A stretch of DNA of 64,000 nucleotides from Chitinophaga sp. CF418. Its GTDB lineage: Bacteria > Bacteroidota > Bacteroidia > Chitinophagales > Chitinophagaceae. Made by a program: the position numbers and the translations under genes. Positions 26,014 to 34,891 of this stretch are shown in pieces. Location of the stretch: NCBI RefSeq assembly GCF_900142925.1, contig NZ_FRCN01000002.1:558001-622000 (forward strand), in the 5' to 3' direction. A model generated the notes under the pieces. That model was not told the origin of the DNA and did not search any database. It worked only from the letters and a program-made list of their open reading frames with translations. Position 1 is the stretch's first letter. Each line of letters begins with the position of its first letter.

Positions 26014-26149
26014 ACCCTTTCCTGGCTGCTGATTGGGTTATTGTGTGTCCGTTTTACCAGGGCTGTTGCCAGTATCATTTGTTCCGTTTGTATAGTGACC
26101 ATGCAGAAGAGAAGTATAGCGGGATGTCATCATTAAACAGAAACAAAAA

Positions 26150-26174
26150 GCCGGTCAGCAGAAAGCTAACCGGC
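26150..26174 (-). terminator. Rho-independent terminator of the dipeptidyl peptidase gene
   Basis: Read on the minus strand, GCCGGTTAGC and GCTGACCGGC form a stem with one mismatch, followed by TTTTTG. It starts 23 bp after the stop codon. Confidence 0.75.
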
Positions 26175-26197
26175 CCCGAAATATCAAAAAATAGAGA

Positions 26198-28330
26198 TTA
26201 CTGTTCAAACTCCTTTGGAAAAGGACGCTCCAGCAGATAGCTATAAATGAAGCGGTACATTTCATTATCGCTGTGTCTGTTCTTGACACTGGCACGCCAG
26301 CCATGCCTTTCTCCGGGATATACCATGAACTCAAAATGCTTTCCGAGATTCTCCAGCTTATCTACCAGCTGAATGCTGTTCTGCATATGCACATTGTCAT
26401 CCATAGTACCATGCACGATACGGATAAGGCCTTTATAGCGCTCTGCATACGTGATCGGAGAAGTGATATGGTACCCTTCAGGATTCTCCTGGGGAGTATC
26501 CATATAACGCTCGGTATAATGGCTGTCATATAGCTGCCAGTCAGTTACGGCGTAGTTAGCCATACCATGCGTGAAGACATCCGCGCCATAGGTTAACGCC
26601 ATACAGGTCATGTAACCTCCGAAACTGCCTCCTGTGATGCAGACCTTGGTGGTATCCGTCCATGGCTGCGCCCTTAACCATTTGGCGGCATCCATATAGT
26701 CCTCGATTTCATGCTTACCCAGCTGACGGTGAATGTAGTTCATCCCCATTTTACCCAGCTGGCCCGAACTGCGGTTGTCGATCGCTATCTGGATAACACC
26801 CTGTTCAGCCCACCATTGAGTGCTAAGCGGCATTTTCCAGTTGTCATATACCGTACCGGCATTAGGACCGCCATAAATGCTGATCAGGACGGGATATTTC
26901 TTGCCTGGCTGCAGGTGTAAAGGCATGGTAATGGTCATTGGGAGTTCCAGACCATCACGGGTCTTGTAGTATTGCAGTTTGGTTTCGGCGAGGTTATACT
27001 GGCTGAATTGTTCGCCTTTGGCATCGCCCAGTTCGCGTACTACTTTGCCTTTATTGTTCAGCAGCGCCATTTTGGGCGGAGTGGACAGATTGGAATAAGT
27101 GGTAACGAAATAACTGCCGTTAGGACTTACATCCACAGCGTGGAAGTAGTCTCCGAAAGTGAGGCGGGTGATAGCGCCTGTTTTCAGGTTCACCTGGTAG
27201 AGGTCCGTGCGGGGAGAAGCCTCCTTACGGGCGGTGAAGTAGATGATGCCTTGTTTATTATCGATGGCAGAGATTTCTTTTACTGTCCAGTTGCCGGAAG
27301 TTAGCTGCTTGTTCAGGGAACCGTCCATGTTGTGCCAGTAAAGATGCGCCCAGCCGGTTTTATCGCTTCTCAGGATGAAACCTTTGCCTCCTGGGAGGAA
27401 AGGAATATTGTCATACCAGTCAATCCAGGTGGATTGCTTTTCGCTATAGATCTCTTTCTTTTGACCGTTATCGGGATTGATCTCGTAGATCTTCAGGTTA
27501 TCCTGTCCGCGGTTCATCCATTGTACCCACAGGCGTCCTTCGGGAGTGAAGAACGGTGCGCCGAAGTACTGGTCGTCTTTTTCATTGAAGTCGGCCCATA
27601 AGGTCTTACCACCTGTTACAGGTACGGTACCTATTTTCACGGCTGGATTGGTGTCACCTGCTTTGGGGTAGTGGGTGTTTTCCAGGTAGCCGTGCTGTCC
27701 TTTTTCGCTATAGATAGGGAATACAGGCACTTTGGAGTCATTGAAATGCATGTATGCCAGGTAACGGCTGTCCGGGCTCCACCAGAAAGCGCGGTATTTG
27801 GAGGCACGTCCCAGGATCTCCTCGTAATATACCCAGGAGGCCCAACCATTATAGACTACGTCTGAACCGTCTGTGGTGTAGCGGATTTCCTTTTTGGTAG
27901 CGATCTCAATGCTATAGAGGTCATTGGCGCGGGTAAAGGCGACATATTTTCCGTCGGGGGAAAGGGTTGGATTCCTTTCCTGGGCGGTATCGCTGGTGAG
28001 CTGTATTTCGGCACCCCCGGGCGAAGTGTAGATGATGTCATGATCACGTACCTGGACAGTGGCTCCTTCCGGAGGCGTAGCATAAGGTGCTGCCTTGCCG
28101 GTGGCTGCATCTACTCTCCAGGCTTTGGATGCGCCGCCCGTAGTGCGGTATTCGATGTAGTGTGAGTCGTCAGCCCATCCTCTGATGGCTGGTAGTGGTT
28201 GATAAAGGCCGGTGGCTTCTCCTCTGAAGATCTGGCGGAATGACAGGTCTTTTTTGTCCTGGGCCTGCAGGCTGAGACTGAGAACACTCAGCGCTATAAA
28301 ACAGGCTGACCCGTAACGTGTTGTATGCAT
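26198..28330 (-). CDS. Dipeptidyl peptidase IV-type S9 serine peptidase
   Basis: The 710-residue protein has a signal peptide (MHTTRYGSACFIALSVLSLSLQAQ), a beta-propeller domain with repeats such as NPTLSPDGKYVAFTRANDLYS, and a C-terminal alpha/beta hydrolase domain. The catalytic triad is Ser569 (GGSFGGYM), Asp644 (HGTMDDNVH) and His676 (ERHGW). The double Glu in WVYYEEILGR matches the substrate N-terminus-binding loop of DPP IV. It would remove Xaa-Pro or Xaa-Ala dipeptides in the periplasm. It has its own terminator, and an 11-bp inverted repeat lies just upstream of the start codon. Confidence 0.93.
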   Translation of the reverse strand: MHTTRYGSACFIALSVLSLSLQAQDKKDLSFRQIFRGEATGLYQPLPAIRGWADDSHYIEYRTTGGASKAWRVDAATGKAAPYATPPEGATVQVRDHDIIYTSPGGAEIQLTSDTAQERNPTLSPDGKYVAFTRANDLYSIEIATKKEIRYTTDGSDVVYNGWASWVYYEEILGRASKYRAFWWSPDSRYLAYMHFNDSKVPVFPIYSEKGQHGYLENTHYPKAGDTNPAVKIGTVPVTGGKTLWADFNEKDDQYFGAPFFTPEGRLWVQWMNRGQDNLKIYEINPDNGQKKEIYSEKQSTWIDWYDNIPFLPGGKGFILRSDKTGWAHLYWHNMDGSLNKQLTSGNWTVKEISAIDNKQGIIYFTARKEASPRTDLYQVNLKTGAITRLTFGDYFHAVDVSPNGSYFVTTYSNLSTPPKMALLNNKGKVVRELGDAKGEQFSQYNLAETKLQYYKTRDGLELPMTITMPLHLQPGKKYPVLISIYGGPNAGTVYDNWKMPLSTQWWAEQGVIQIAIDNRSSGQLGKMGMNYIHRQLGKHEIEDYMDAAKWLRAQPWTDTTKVCITGGSFGGYMTCMALTYGADVFTHGMANYAVTDWQLYDSHYTERYMDTPQENPEGYHITSPITYAERYKGLIRIVHGTMDDNVHMQNSIQLVDKLENLGKHFEFMVYPGERHGWRASVKNRHSDNEMYRFIYSYLLERPFPKEFEQ

Positions 28331-28331
28331 G

Positions 28332-28374
28332 TTTTAGCTCTTGTTGTAAAATTTCCTTGTAAAAAGAGCTAAAA
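28332..28374 (-). promoter_or_regulatory. Perfect 11-bp inverted repeat in front of the dipeptidyl peptidase gene
   Basis: TTTTAGCTCTT (28332-28342) and AAGAGCTAAAA (28364-28374) are exact reverse complements with 21 bp between. The near arm touches the start codon, so it could be an operator or an mRNA hairpin that masks initiation. Confidence 0.5.
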
Positions 28375-28428
28375 TAATTAAATAAAGAAATGATCAGCCT
28401 GAAATTACGGATGGGCGGAGCAAAGACC

Positions 28429-28779
28429 CTATTTTCCGGTATTGGCTATCATAATGGCCGCAGCCATCAGGGCCACATCTTTCAGGAGCATGGTGAGCGA
28501 TGGGAGGTCTTCAGTGGCGTGGGGAATGTGCACCAATACTATGACTATAAGCAGGAAAAGCGCCAGCAGGTATCCCGCCAGTTTTACCGCTTTGTTAATA
28601 ATGAAGGCAATCGCTGCCAGTATCAGCCCAATGCCGGTAATGTACACCCAGATAATGCCGCCGGGAATGGGAACAACAGCTGCCATAATTTTTGCGTGTA
28701 CGAGGTGGGTGAGTCCAAAAATGCCTATGACAATGGCGTAAATGATGATGGCGACCCTGGTAGGAACGATAGTTTTCAT
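28429..28779 (-). CDS. DoxX-like four-helix membrane protein
   Basis: The 116-residue protein has four hydrophobic helices and a DoxX-type start (RVAIIIYAIVIGIFGLTHLVHAKIMAAVVP). I start at ATG 28779 (MKTIVPTRV). The frame continues seven codons upstream with no reason to use them. DoxX-family members are small membrane proteins, some linked to oxidative stress or thiosulfate metabolism. Nothing here allows a specific function. It lies alone between two minus-strand genes. Confidence 0.75.
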   Translation of the reverse strand: MKTIVPTRVAIIIYAIVIGIFGLTHLVHAKIMAAVVPIPGGIIWVYITGIGLILAAIAFIINKAVKLAGYLLALFLLIVIVLVHIPHATEDLPSLTMLLKDVALMAAAIMIANTGK

Positions 28780-28921
28780 GCGGTTTTGGTTTTTTAACAA
28801 ACGTATGAGGAAATGGTTGGGGGATTGTCACCGAATTCGTGGACAAATGATTATTTATTAGGTGCTTATATAACGGAATGATTCGCGACGATCGGCTCCG
28901 TCAGGTGCCGTGTGTTTGTAG

Positions 28922-28980
28922 CCCGGGGTGCAACCCCGGGAAACGAAATGGTGCAACCCCGAAATGATACAACCCCGGAA
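28922..28980. repeat. GC-rich CAACCCCG repeat cluster
   Basis: An exact inverted repeat, CCCGGGGT-GCA-ACCCCGGG (28922-28940), is followed by two more CAACCCCG units at 28954 and 28970. Between the units is AAACGAAATG or AAATGATA filler. It is an intergenic palindromic repeat of unknown role next to the lysS terminator. Confidence 0.5.
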
Positions 28981-28986
28981 ATGCAA

Positions 28987-29018
28987 AACGGGCGTATCAC
29001 AATTATGATACACCCGTT
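28987..29018 (-). terminator. Rho-independent terminator of lysS
   Basis: On the minus strand AACGGGTGTATCA pairs with TGATACGCCCGTT with one mismatch, followed by TTGC. It is 59 bp after the lysS stop. Confidence 0.6.
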
Positions 29019-29076
29019 TAAATATTATTGCGAACCTGGATAATCCGGCTCAGATCTTCCCCGAAGGGAAAAAAGA

Positions 29077-30591
29077 CTATGCCATCTTCTCCGGCTTCAT
29101 CTGCGGGAAGAACAGCACATCCTGGATGGAAGGCTGATTAGTCATAATCATGGTAAGACGGTCAATTCCGATACCGATACCGGAGGTAGGCGGCATACCA
29201 TATTCCAGGGCGCGGAGGAAGTCGTAGTCAATGTACATGGCTTCGTCATCACCACGTTCCATCAGTTGTACCTGCTCTTCAAAGCGTGCACGCTGGTCGA
29301 TCGGGTCATTCAGCTCACTATAGGCGTTGGCCAGTTCCTTGCCGTTCACCATGAGTTCAAAACGTTCTACCAGTCCTGGTTTGCTGCGGTGTTTTTTGGT
29401 AAGCGGGCTCATTTCCACCGGATAATCGATGATAAAGGTCGGCTGCACGTAGTGGCCTTCACATTTCTCACCGAAGATCTCATCTATCAGTTTACCCTTA
29501 CCCATGCTTGGTTTTACATGGATGCCCAGCTGGTTGCAGATAGTGCGCAGCTGTTCTTCGTCCATGTTAGACACGTCGACGCCGGTATGTTCGAGGATAG
29601 CATCGTACATGCTGATCCTGCGGAAAGGCGCTTTGAAGTTGATGATTTTCTCTCCCACCTGTACTTCGGTAGTACCGTGGAGGGCGATAGCGATCTTTTC
29701 CAGCAGGGTTTCTGTGGTGCGCATCATCCACTCATAGTCTTTATAGGCGGCGTACATTTCCATTACGGTGAATTCCGGGTTGTGGGTACGGTCCATACCC
29801 TCATTACGGAAGTCTTTCGCAAATTCGTATACACCTTCAAAACCACCTACGATGAGGCGTTTGAGATACAGTTCATTGGCAATACGCAGGTACAGCGGAA
29901 TGTCCAGCGCATTGTGGTGGGTAGTGAACGGACGGGCCGCTGCACCACCGGGAATAGGCTGCAGAATAGGCGTTTCCACCTCCAGGTAGCCCATTTCATT
30001 GTAGAAGTCGCGGATCGTCTTCAGGATGAGGGTGCGTTTGATAAACACATCCTTTACCTGCGGGTTTACGATCAGATCTACATAACGCTGACGGTATTTG
30101 AATTCAGGATCAGTGACAGCATCAAAGGTCTCTCCTTCTTTTTCACGTACCACCGGCAATGGACGGATGGATTTTGCCAGGACGTCCAGTTTATTCACAT
30201 GTATAGATAATTCCCCGGTTTTTGTAATAAAGGCGAAACCTTTCACACCTATGATATCACCCAGGTCGAGGAGTTTCTTGAAAACGGTATCGAACATGGT
30301 TTTGTCTTCACCGTTGCTGATATCGTCACGACGGACATATAACTGGATACGTGTAGTATGGTCCTGGATCACCACGAAGGCGGCCTTTCCCATATCGCGT
30401 ACACTCATGATACGGCCAGCCAGACATACGTCCTGGAACTGGTCCTTGGTTTCTTCCGTATACAGGGCCTTAATGTTGGCAGCCGTATTATTTACCGGAT
30501 ATTCTTCCGCCGGATAAGGGTTGATGCCCAGTTTCTCCAGTTCCTGCAGTTTCTCCCTGCGTATGATCTCTTGCTCAGATAATGGTGTCAT
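29077..30591 (-). CDS. lysS: Lysyl-tRNA synthetase, class II
   Basis: I chose the ATG at 30591 (MTPLSEQEIIRREKLQELEKLGINPYP), which gives 504 residues, the usual size. Upstream extension crosses the promoter box. An N-terminal OB-fold anticodon-binding domain (FQDVCLAGRIMSVRDMGKAAF) is followed by the class II catalytic core. Motif 2 is FAKDFRNEGMDRTHNPEFTVME and motif 3 is GMPPTSGIGIGIDRLTM. The enzyme charges tRNA-Lys with lysine. The neighbouring gene on the plus strand is a universal stress protein transcribed divergently. Confidence 0.97.
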   Translation of the reverse strand: MTPLSEQEIIRREKLQELEKLGINPYPAEEYPVNNTAANIKALYTEETKDQFQDVCLAGRIMSVRDMGKAAFVVIQDHTTRIQLYVRRDDISNGEDKTMFDTVFKKLLDLGDIIGVKGFAFITKTGELSIHVNKLDVLAKSIRPLPVVREKEGETFDAVTDPEFKYRQRYVDLIVNPQVKDVFIKRTLILKTIRDFYNEMGYLEVETPILQPIPGGAAARPFTTHHNALDIPLYLRIANELYLKRLIVGGFEGVYEFAKDFRNEGMDRTHNPEFTVMEMYAAYKDYEWMMRTTETLLEKIAIALHGTTEVQVGEKIINFKAPFRRISMYDAILEHTGVDVSNMDEEQLRTICNQLGIHVKPSMGKGKLIDEIFGEKCEGHYVQPTFIIDYPVEMSPLTKKHRSKPGLVERFELMVNGKELANAYSELNDPIDQRARFEEQVQLMERGDDEAMYIDYDFLRALEYGMPPTSGIGIGIDRLTMIMTNQPSIQDVLFFPQMKPEKMA

Positions 30592-30617
30592 GTAGTACTG
30601 ATTACAATAATGGAGTG

Positions 30618-30625
30618 CAAAAATA
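30618..30625 (-). promoter_or_regulatory. -7 promoter box of lysS
   Basis: The minus strand reads TATTTTTG, an exact TAnnTTTG match, about 27 bp before the chosen lysS start. It supports the shorter start. Confidence 0.6.
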
Positions 30626-30726
30626 ATCGATTTAAGGGGGAAATGAACGAAACGTGGAATTGGCACCAAATTTTCATTACACATAAGCCCCCTGTCGGGA
30701 TTCATCAGCTTCTAAAACAACAAAGG

Positions 30727-31560
30727 ATGAAAACCATTATTGTACCTACAGATTTCTCCGCCACTGCTTACAATGCCGCCCGTTATGCACTGGGCCTGGC
30801 GCAGCAGATGGGCACTACCCGCATCGTGCTCTATCATGCATATGAGCTGATAGTGCCTATTCCGGACGTTCCTACTTCCCTTCCCATGGTAGATCCCAAT
30901 GAGCTAAAGGCTGCCAGCCTGGAAGGCCTGGAACATATGAAACAGGACCTCCTGGCCGAACTGCCGGAAGGGACAGTGCTGGACTACCGGGCGGACAATG
31001 CCCTCCTGGCGGCTAACATCGATAGCCTCAGCAAGGAGGAAAATGCAGACCTGATCGTCATGGGAACCACCGGCGGCAGCCAGCTGGAAGAGATCCTGAT
31101 CGGTTCCAATACAATAGATGTAGTGAAACATACTACCTGTCCCGTGCTGGTAGTGCCTTCCATGGCCACCTTTAAGCCTGTCAGGAAGATCGTTTTTGCC
31201 TGCGACTTCAGGAAAGTGGGCACCCATACGCCTGTTTATCCGCTGAAACACCTGCTGGACGTCTTCGGGGCAGAGCTGCATGTGCTGAATATCGACAAGG
31301 AAGGTAAGGGGCTCGGTAAGGATACGCCGCAAGCCAGTCTGCTGCTGGATAGTTTGCTGGAAGGGTACCATCCAAAGTACCATTTTGTAGACGACAGCAA
31401 TGTGGTACATGGTATTATGGAGTTTGCAGACAGGGAAAATGCGGATCTGATCCTGACCATTCCCCGTAAGCACGGATTGTTCGAAGGGATCTTTAAACGG
31501 AGCCGTACCGCTCAGCTGGCATTCCATACACATATTCCTTTGCTGGCTATCCACGAATAA
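30727..31560 (+). CDS. Universal stress protein, two UspA domains
   Basis: The ATG at 30727 (MKTIIVPTDFSATAYNAARYALGLA) starts exactly at the first Usp beta strand. Upstream codons overlap lysS and are not used. The 277-residue protein has two tandem Usp folds. The first has VPTDFS and the ATP-binding-type loop GTTGGSQLEEILIGSNT, followed by CPVLVVP. The second starts RKIVFACDFRKVG and lacks a clear G-2x-G-9x-G loop. It is cytoplasmic, and its role in stress response is inferred from the family. Confidence 0.9.
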   Translation: MKTIIVPTDFSATAYNAARYALGLAQQMGTTRIVLYHAYELIVPIPDVPTSLPMVDPNELKAASLEGLEHMKQDLLAELPEGTVLDYRADNALLAANIDSLSKEENADLIVMGTTGGSQLEEILIGSNTIDVVKHTTCPVLVVPSMATFKPVRKIVFACDFRKVGTHTPVYPLKHLLDVFGAELHVLNIDKEGKGLGKDTPQASLLLDSLLEGYHPKYHFVDDSNVVHGIMEFADRENADLILTIPRKHGLFEGIFKRSRTAQLAFHTHIPLLAIHE

Positions 31561-31678
31561 CCGGTCATATTGCCACTTGTCCCTACATTAAACTTCCGGG
31601 GTTCTTTTTGTTCTAACTTTATATCTACGGATCTTAAATATTGTTACTATTTTGCATATTAAACCACAACATCAGTCT

Positions 31679-32410
31679 ATGTACAAGAAACTATGTCTAT
31701 TGTTATTATCCAGTGTAGCCTTGTTGCCGGCATCCCAGGCCCAGTTACTGAAGAAATTGGGAGATGCTGCCAGTTCTGCTGTATCTAAAACATCCGGTTC
31801 CAATGTTACCCAATCAGAAGCAGGTAGTGCTATTAAAGAAGCCCTGTCAAAAGGTGTGGCTAACGGTATTGCTTCCCTGAACAAAAAAGATGGCTTTTTC
31901 GGAAGTGAAATATATAAACTCTTATTACCCCCTGATGCGGTGAAGATCGGTAATACCCTCCGCTCTGTGGGTTTGGGCAGCCAGGTGGATAAAGCGATCC
32001 TGTCTATCAACCGTGCTGCTGAATCAGCAGTTGGATCTGCTGCTCCTATCTTCGTAGATGCGATCAAGGAAATGAGCATTACTGATGCGCTGAAACTGAT
32101 TTCCGGCGGTAACAACGCTGCAACCGAATACTTTAAAGGTAAAACCACTGACAAGCTGAAAGCTGCATTCTCTCCTGTTGTAAAAGGTTCCCTGGACAGC
32201 ACCAGCGCTACCAAATATTACGGAGACATTGTGACTACATACAACAAGCTGCCTACTACCTTCAATAAGGTAAATCCTGATCTGCAGGACTATGTAACCG
32301 GTATGGCAGTGAATGCGCTGTTTGACCAGATTGCCAAGGAAGAAGCAAATATCCGTGCTAATCCTACTGCAAGAACTACTGACCTCTTAAAGAAAGTGTT
32401 CAGTAAATAA
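31679..32410 (+). CDS. DUF4197 family periplasmic protein
   Basis: The 243-residue protein from ATG 31679 has a signal peptide (MYKKLCLLLLSSVALLPASQAQ). The rest is the DUF4197 domain: EAGSAIKEALSKGVANGIASL, GFFGSEIYKLLLPPDAVKI and ITDALKLISGGNNAATEYFKGKT. It is mostly helical and periplasmic or lipid-associated in relatives. No biochemical function is known. It stands alone with a convergent terminator shared with the flavin reductase gene. Confidence 0.88.
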   Translation: MYKKLCLLLLSSVALLPASQAQLLKKLGDAASSAVSKTSGSNVTQSEAGSAIKEALSKGVANGIASLNKKDGFFGSEIYKLLLPPDAVKIGNTLRSVGLGSQVDKAILSINRAAESAVGSAAPIFVDAIKEMSITDALKLISGGNNAATEYFKGKTTDKLKAAFSPVVKGSLDSTSATKYYGDIVTTYNKLPTTFNKVNPDLQDYVTGMAVNALFDQIAKEEANIRANPTARTTDLLKKVFSK

Positions 32411-32437
32411 TTACGCAATCATTCAGAGATAGATAGT

Positions 32438-32474
32438 AAAACGCCTCGTGTCTTGCGATACGAGGCGTTTTTTA
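32438..32474. terminator. Bidirectional terminator between converging genes
   Basis: AAACGCCTCGT (32438-32448) pairs with ACGAGGCGTTT (32460-32470). T runs lie on the plus side and A runs on the left side, so it can serve both the DUF4197 gene and the flavin reductase gene. Confidence 0.8.
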
Positions 32475-32485
32475 TTGTTACATCT

Positions 32486-33370
32486 TTATATAGTCCCTGC
32501 CAGTAATACCTGCCAGGCGTCCTGTACACGCCCCTGCTCCAGCAGGTGTTGTGCATGACGGTGCAGTTCTTTCTCCATCTCATCGGGTGTGATGCTGTAG
32601 TACTGGATGATATTCTTCAGATGATCATCGTCAAAAGCGGGATCTACAGTAGGCTGTTGCTGTACATTGGCTAACTGCCCGAGGTTATTACCCGTCAGGA
32701 TGCTGCTTTGCCGGATGGCCGGCGGCAATGCATCTATTCCTATGCCCAGTTCAGTAAGTGGTTTGGCCACTTCGAATACGGCTGCGCCGGATGCTCTGCA
32801 GTAGTAATCCCCTCCCATCCTGGCTACCAGGTCTATCTTGTGGGGATCGATGGCGCCATTTTCATTTAAGATGGCATCGTTGATGTGGATCAGCACCGGT
32901 TCGCAGATCACCAGGTTGCCGGCGCCCCCTTCCTGCCCCTGCGGCAGTATTTCTCTTACAATACACTCAAACTGTACCGGGCTTTCCTTTACGCGGAAAG
33001 GTTTCACTTTTTCGGAAGGCTGCGGTGTGAAGCCCGCCTTCTCAAATTCGTTAACCCCTTTGGGATATTCGCAGCTGGCAAGGGAGGCTTGCTGTACCAT
33101 TGCATAGGTGACCACGTTGATCACCACTTCCCTGGTTTCAAGGACATTCTCCAGGGTATGCTTGGTGGTATTGTCGCGTACCCTGCGGGAGGGTGAAAAT
33201 ATGAGCGTAGCAGGGTTGCTGCCGAACAGGTTAAAAAAGCTGAAGGGAGACAGGTTCGGGCGTCCATCCTTGTCGAGGGTACTGGCAAAACAAATAGGCC
33301 TGGGAGCGATAGCGCCCTGTAAATAGTTATGCAGTTGTGGTGTCTTGATCTGCCCTGGAATGATCTGCAT
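32486..33370 (-). CDS. Flavin reductase family (FMN-binding split-barrel) protein
   Basis: The 294-residue protein is of the flavin reductase-like/DIM6 group. The FMN-binding split barrel starts LQGAIAPRPICFASTLDKDGRPNLSPFSFFN, and a ~90-residue C-terminal helical extension includes DDDHLKNIIQYYSIT. It lies 9 bp after the FAH-family gene in the same direction. The pair is often seen in Bacteroidota with aromatic amino acid degradation genes, but the dioxygenase genes are not here. Reaction unknown, FMN binding likely. Confidence 0.85.
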   Translation of the reverse strand: MQIIPGQIKTPQLHNYLQGAIAPRPICFASTLDKDGRPNLSPFSFFNLFGSNPATLIFSPSRRVRDNTTKHTLENVLETREVVINVVTYAMVQQASLASCEYPKGVNEFEKAGFTPQPSEKVKPFRVKESPVQFECIVREILPQGQEGGAGNLVICEPVLIHINDAILNENGAIDPHKIDLVARMGGDYYCRASGAAVFEVAKPLTELGIGIDALPPAIRQSSILTGNNLGQLANVQQQPTVDPAFDDDHLKNIIQYYSITPDEMEKELHRHAQHLLEQGRVQDAWQVLLAGTI

Positions 33371-33379
33371 GTAATGTGT

Positions 33380-34387
33380 TTATTTTTTCAATTGCAGAAT
33401 GGAGAAAGTAGAATCTTCTTCCACAATCGTGTTTGTCAGTGTACCCAATCCGTCTATTGTCATTTCCACCACGTCGCCGGGTTTCAGCCATTGTTCCTGG
33501 TAGTTCGGATCATTGAGTTTGCCGGTGCCATTCAGTTCCAGGAAGCAGCCGGTCCCTACGGTGCCGCTGCCTATGACATCTCCCGGAAGGACATTGGCGC
33601 CGTATGCACAACGTTCGATGATCTCGGCGAAGGTCCAGTCCATGTCTCCCATGTTGCCGTCACTTACCTGCACTCCATTGACGCGGCAGGTCATTCTCAG
33701 GTTGTAGTTCTTACCGGTATGGCCTGGCCTGGGAGGAATGAGCAGGTGTTCCAGTTCATCCGGCGTAACCAGCATGGGACCTATTACGGTACTGAAATCC
33801 TTTCCTTTGGCAGGACCAAGGTTGAGTTTCATTTCTTCCATCTGGAGCGTACGTGCGCTCATGTCATTCATGATCATGAAACCAGCAATGTAGTCATCTG
33901 CTTCGGCAGCCGGTATATTACGGCCGGGTTTACAGATCACGATGGCGGCTTCCAGTTCAAAGTCCAGTTTATCGAAATGGTCCGGCATGCAGTAGATCTC
34001 GCCGGGGCCCTGTATGGCATTGTGATTAGTAAAATAGAAGATGGGGTACTGATCAAATTCAGGGATCATTTCTATTCGGCGGTTACGGCGTGCAGCCGCT
34101 ACATGTTGACGGAAAGCGTAACCATCGCGGCAGGAAGTAGGGAATGGCACGGGAGCAAGTATATCTACTGACTGGTAGGGCACCGGGGTGGCGCCACCAA
34201 CAGTTTTACCTGCTTTTAGCTGTGCTTCCGCTTCACGGGCAATGCCTATGACTTCTTCCCACATGAGCAGGAAATGCTGCATGTTGCCGGGCAATTGAGG
34301 ATCCAGGTCCTGGGTGTTATACAGTTGATCGCCTATGAGTATGGCCAGCTGGTCAACCTCATCCCGGAGATAAGTAACAAGTTTCAT
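33380..34387 (-). CDS. Fumarylacetoacetate hydrolase family protein
   Basis: The ATG at 34387 (MKLVTYLRDEVDQLAILIGDQLYNTQDL) gives 335 residues, matching the family's N-terminal extension type. Longer frame extension upstream shows no homology-like content. The catalytic FAH domain has the metal-binding acidic residues in LDFELEAAIVICKPGRNIPAAEA and the closing GDVIGSGTVGTGCFLE and LKPGDVVEMTIDGLGTL. It would cleave a C-C bond in a diketo acid, possibly fumarylacetoacetate in tyrosine degradation. It is followed by the flavin reductase gene. Confidence 0.88.
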   Translation of the reverse strand: MKLVTYLRDEVDQLAILIGDQLYNTQDLDPQLPGNMQHFLLMWEEVIGIAREAEAQLKAGKTVGGATPVPYQSVDILAPVPFPTSCRDGYAFRQHVAAARRNRRIEMIPEFDQYPIFYFTNHNAIQGPGEIYCMPDHFDKLDFELEAAIVICKPGRNIPAAEADDYIAGFMIMNDMSARTLQMEEMKLNLGPAKGKDFSTVIGPMLVTPDELEHLLIPPRPGHTGKNYNLRMTCRVNGVQVSDGNMGDMDWTFAEIIERCAYGANVLPGDVIGSGTVGTGCFLELNGTGKLNDPNYQEQWLKPGDVVEMTIDGLGTLTNTIVEEDSTFSILQLKK

Positions 34388-34891
34388 AATGTTGTTGGTT
34401 CTGGTTGTATGATCTGTAAATATAGGTAAAATGAGATCGCTGTAAGTAAATGCATCATGATACAGCCCTGCTGCAAAAAAGTCTGTTGAAATATAAAAGG
34501 GTGCAGATAATTTCTTAAATTCAATAAATAAGATATCATTACACAGCAAACGGTTTTTACAGCAAATATTTTTACTACGCTAAAGCTGAAGTACTATTTC
34601 ATAGATTATATCGTAATCTCAATTATTGCTTCGGCATATATAAGAAGGAAGTGTAATAACACTTGATGGAGAATTTTTCAACTGTGTCGTTGATCACCTT
34701 TTGGAATTCAATAAGTTCCTGATGTGGCGACAATAACCCGGCCCCATGCAGTACATAAAATTTATATTAACATACCCTCGTAGCGTATAAGATCGGCATA
34801 ATATTCGCGGATAGCTTTTTCGGCTAAGACTATGGATTAAGGAACGACGTATCATTCGTTTAAGCACTTATTTGCATTAAATAAAGGAGTT
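34388..34891. other. Gene-free stretch between divergent genes
   Basis: About 500 bp of AT-rich DNA. The FAH gene's minus-strand promoter may be TATATTTA (one mismatch) near 34,420. CTTATTTGC just before the hydroxylase gene may be its -7 region. I see no repeat or hairpin of note. Confidence 0.35.

Larger units (their letters stand above)
24877..26197. other. 1.3-kb gene-free region with small-RNA candidates, phased boxes and diverged repeats
   Basis: No credible protein gene is visible between csaA and the dipeptidyl peptidase. The left half holds two members of a repeated promoter-RNA-terminator unit and several TACGTTCAC-type boxes at 21-22-bp spacing. The right half holds diverged direct and inverted repeats. 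The two frames of 65-78 codons in the right half have no recognisable features. Confidence 0.6.

Noticed and set aside
24877..26197. Iterons of a replication origin
   Set aside because: The 21-22-bp phased boxes recall iterons, but no replication gene or DnaA-box cluster is near. The fixed placement before promoter boxes fits regulator sites better.
29266..30210. 314-codon frame antisense to lysS
   Set aside because: It is inside lysS, which has complete class II motifs. The opposing frame is a codon-bias shadow.
33329..34171. 280-codon frame antisense to the FAH-family gene
   Set aside because: It overlaps a well-supported gene and shows no motif.
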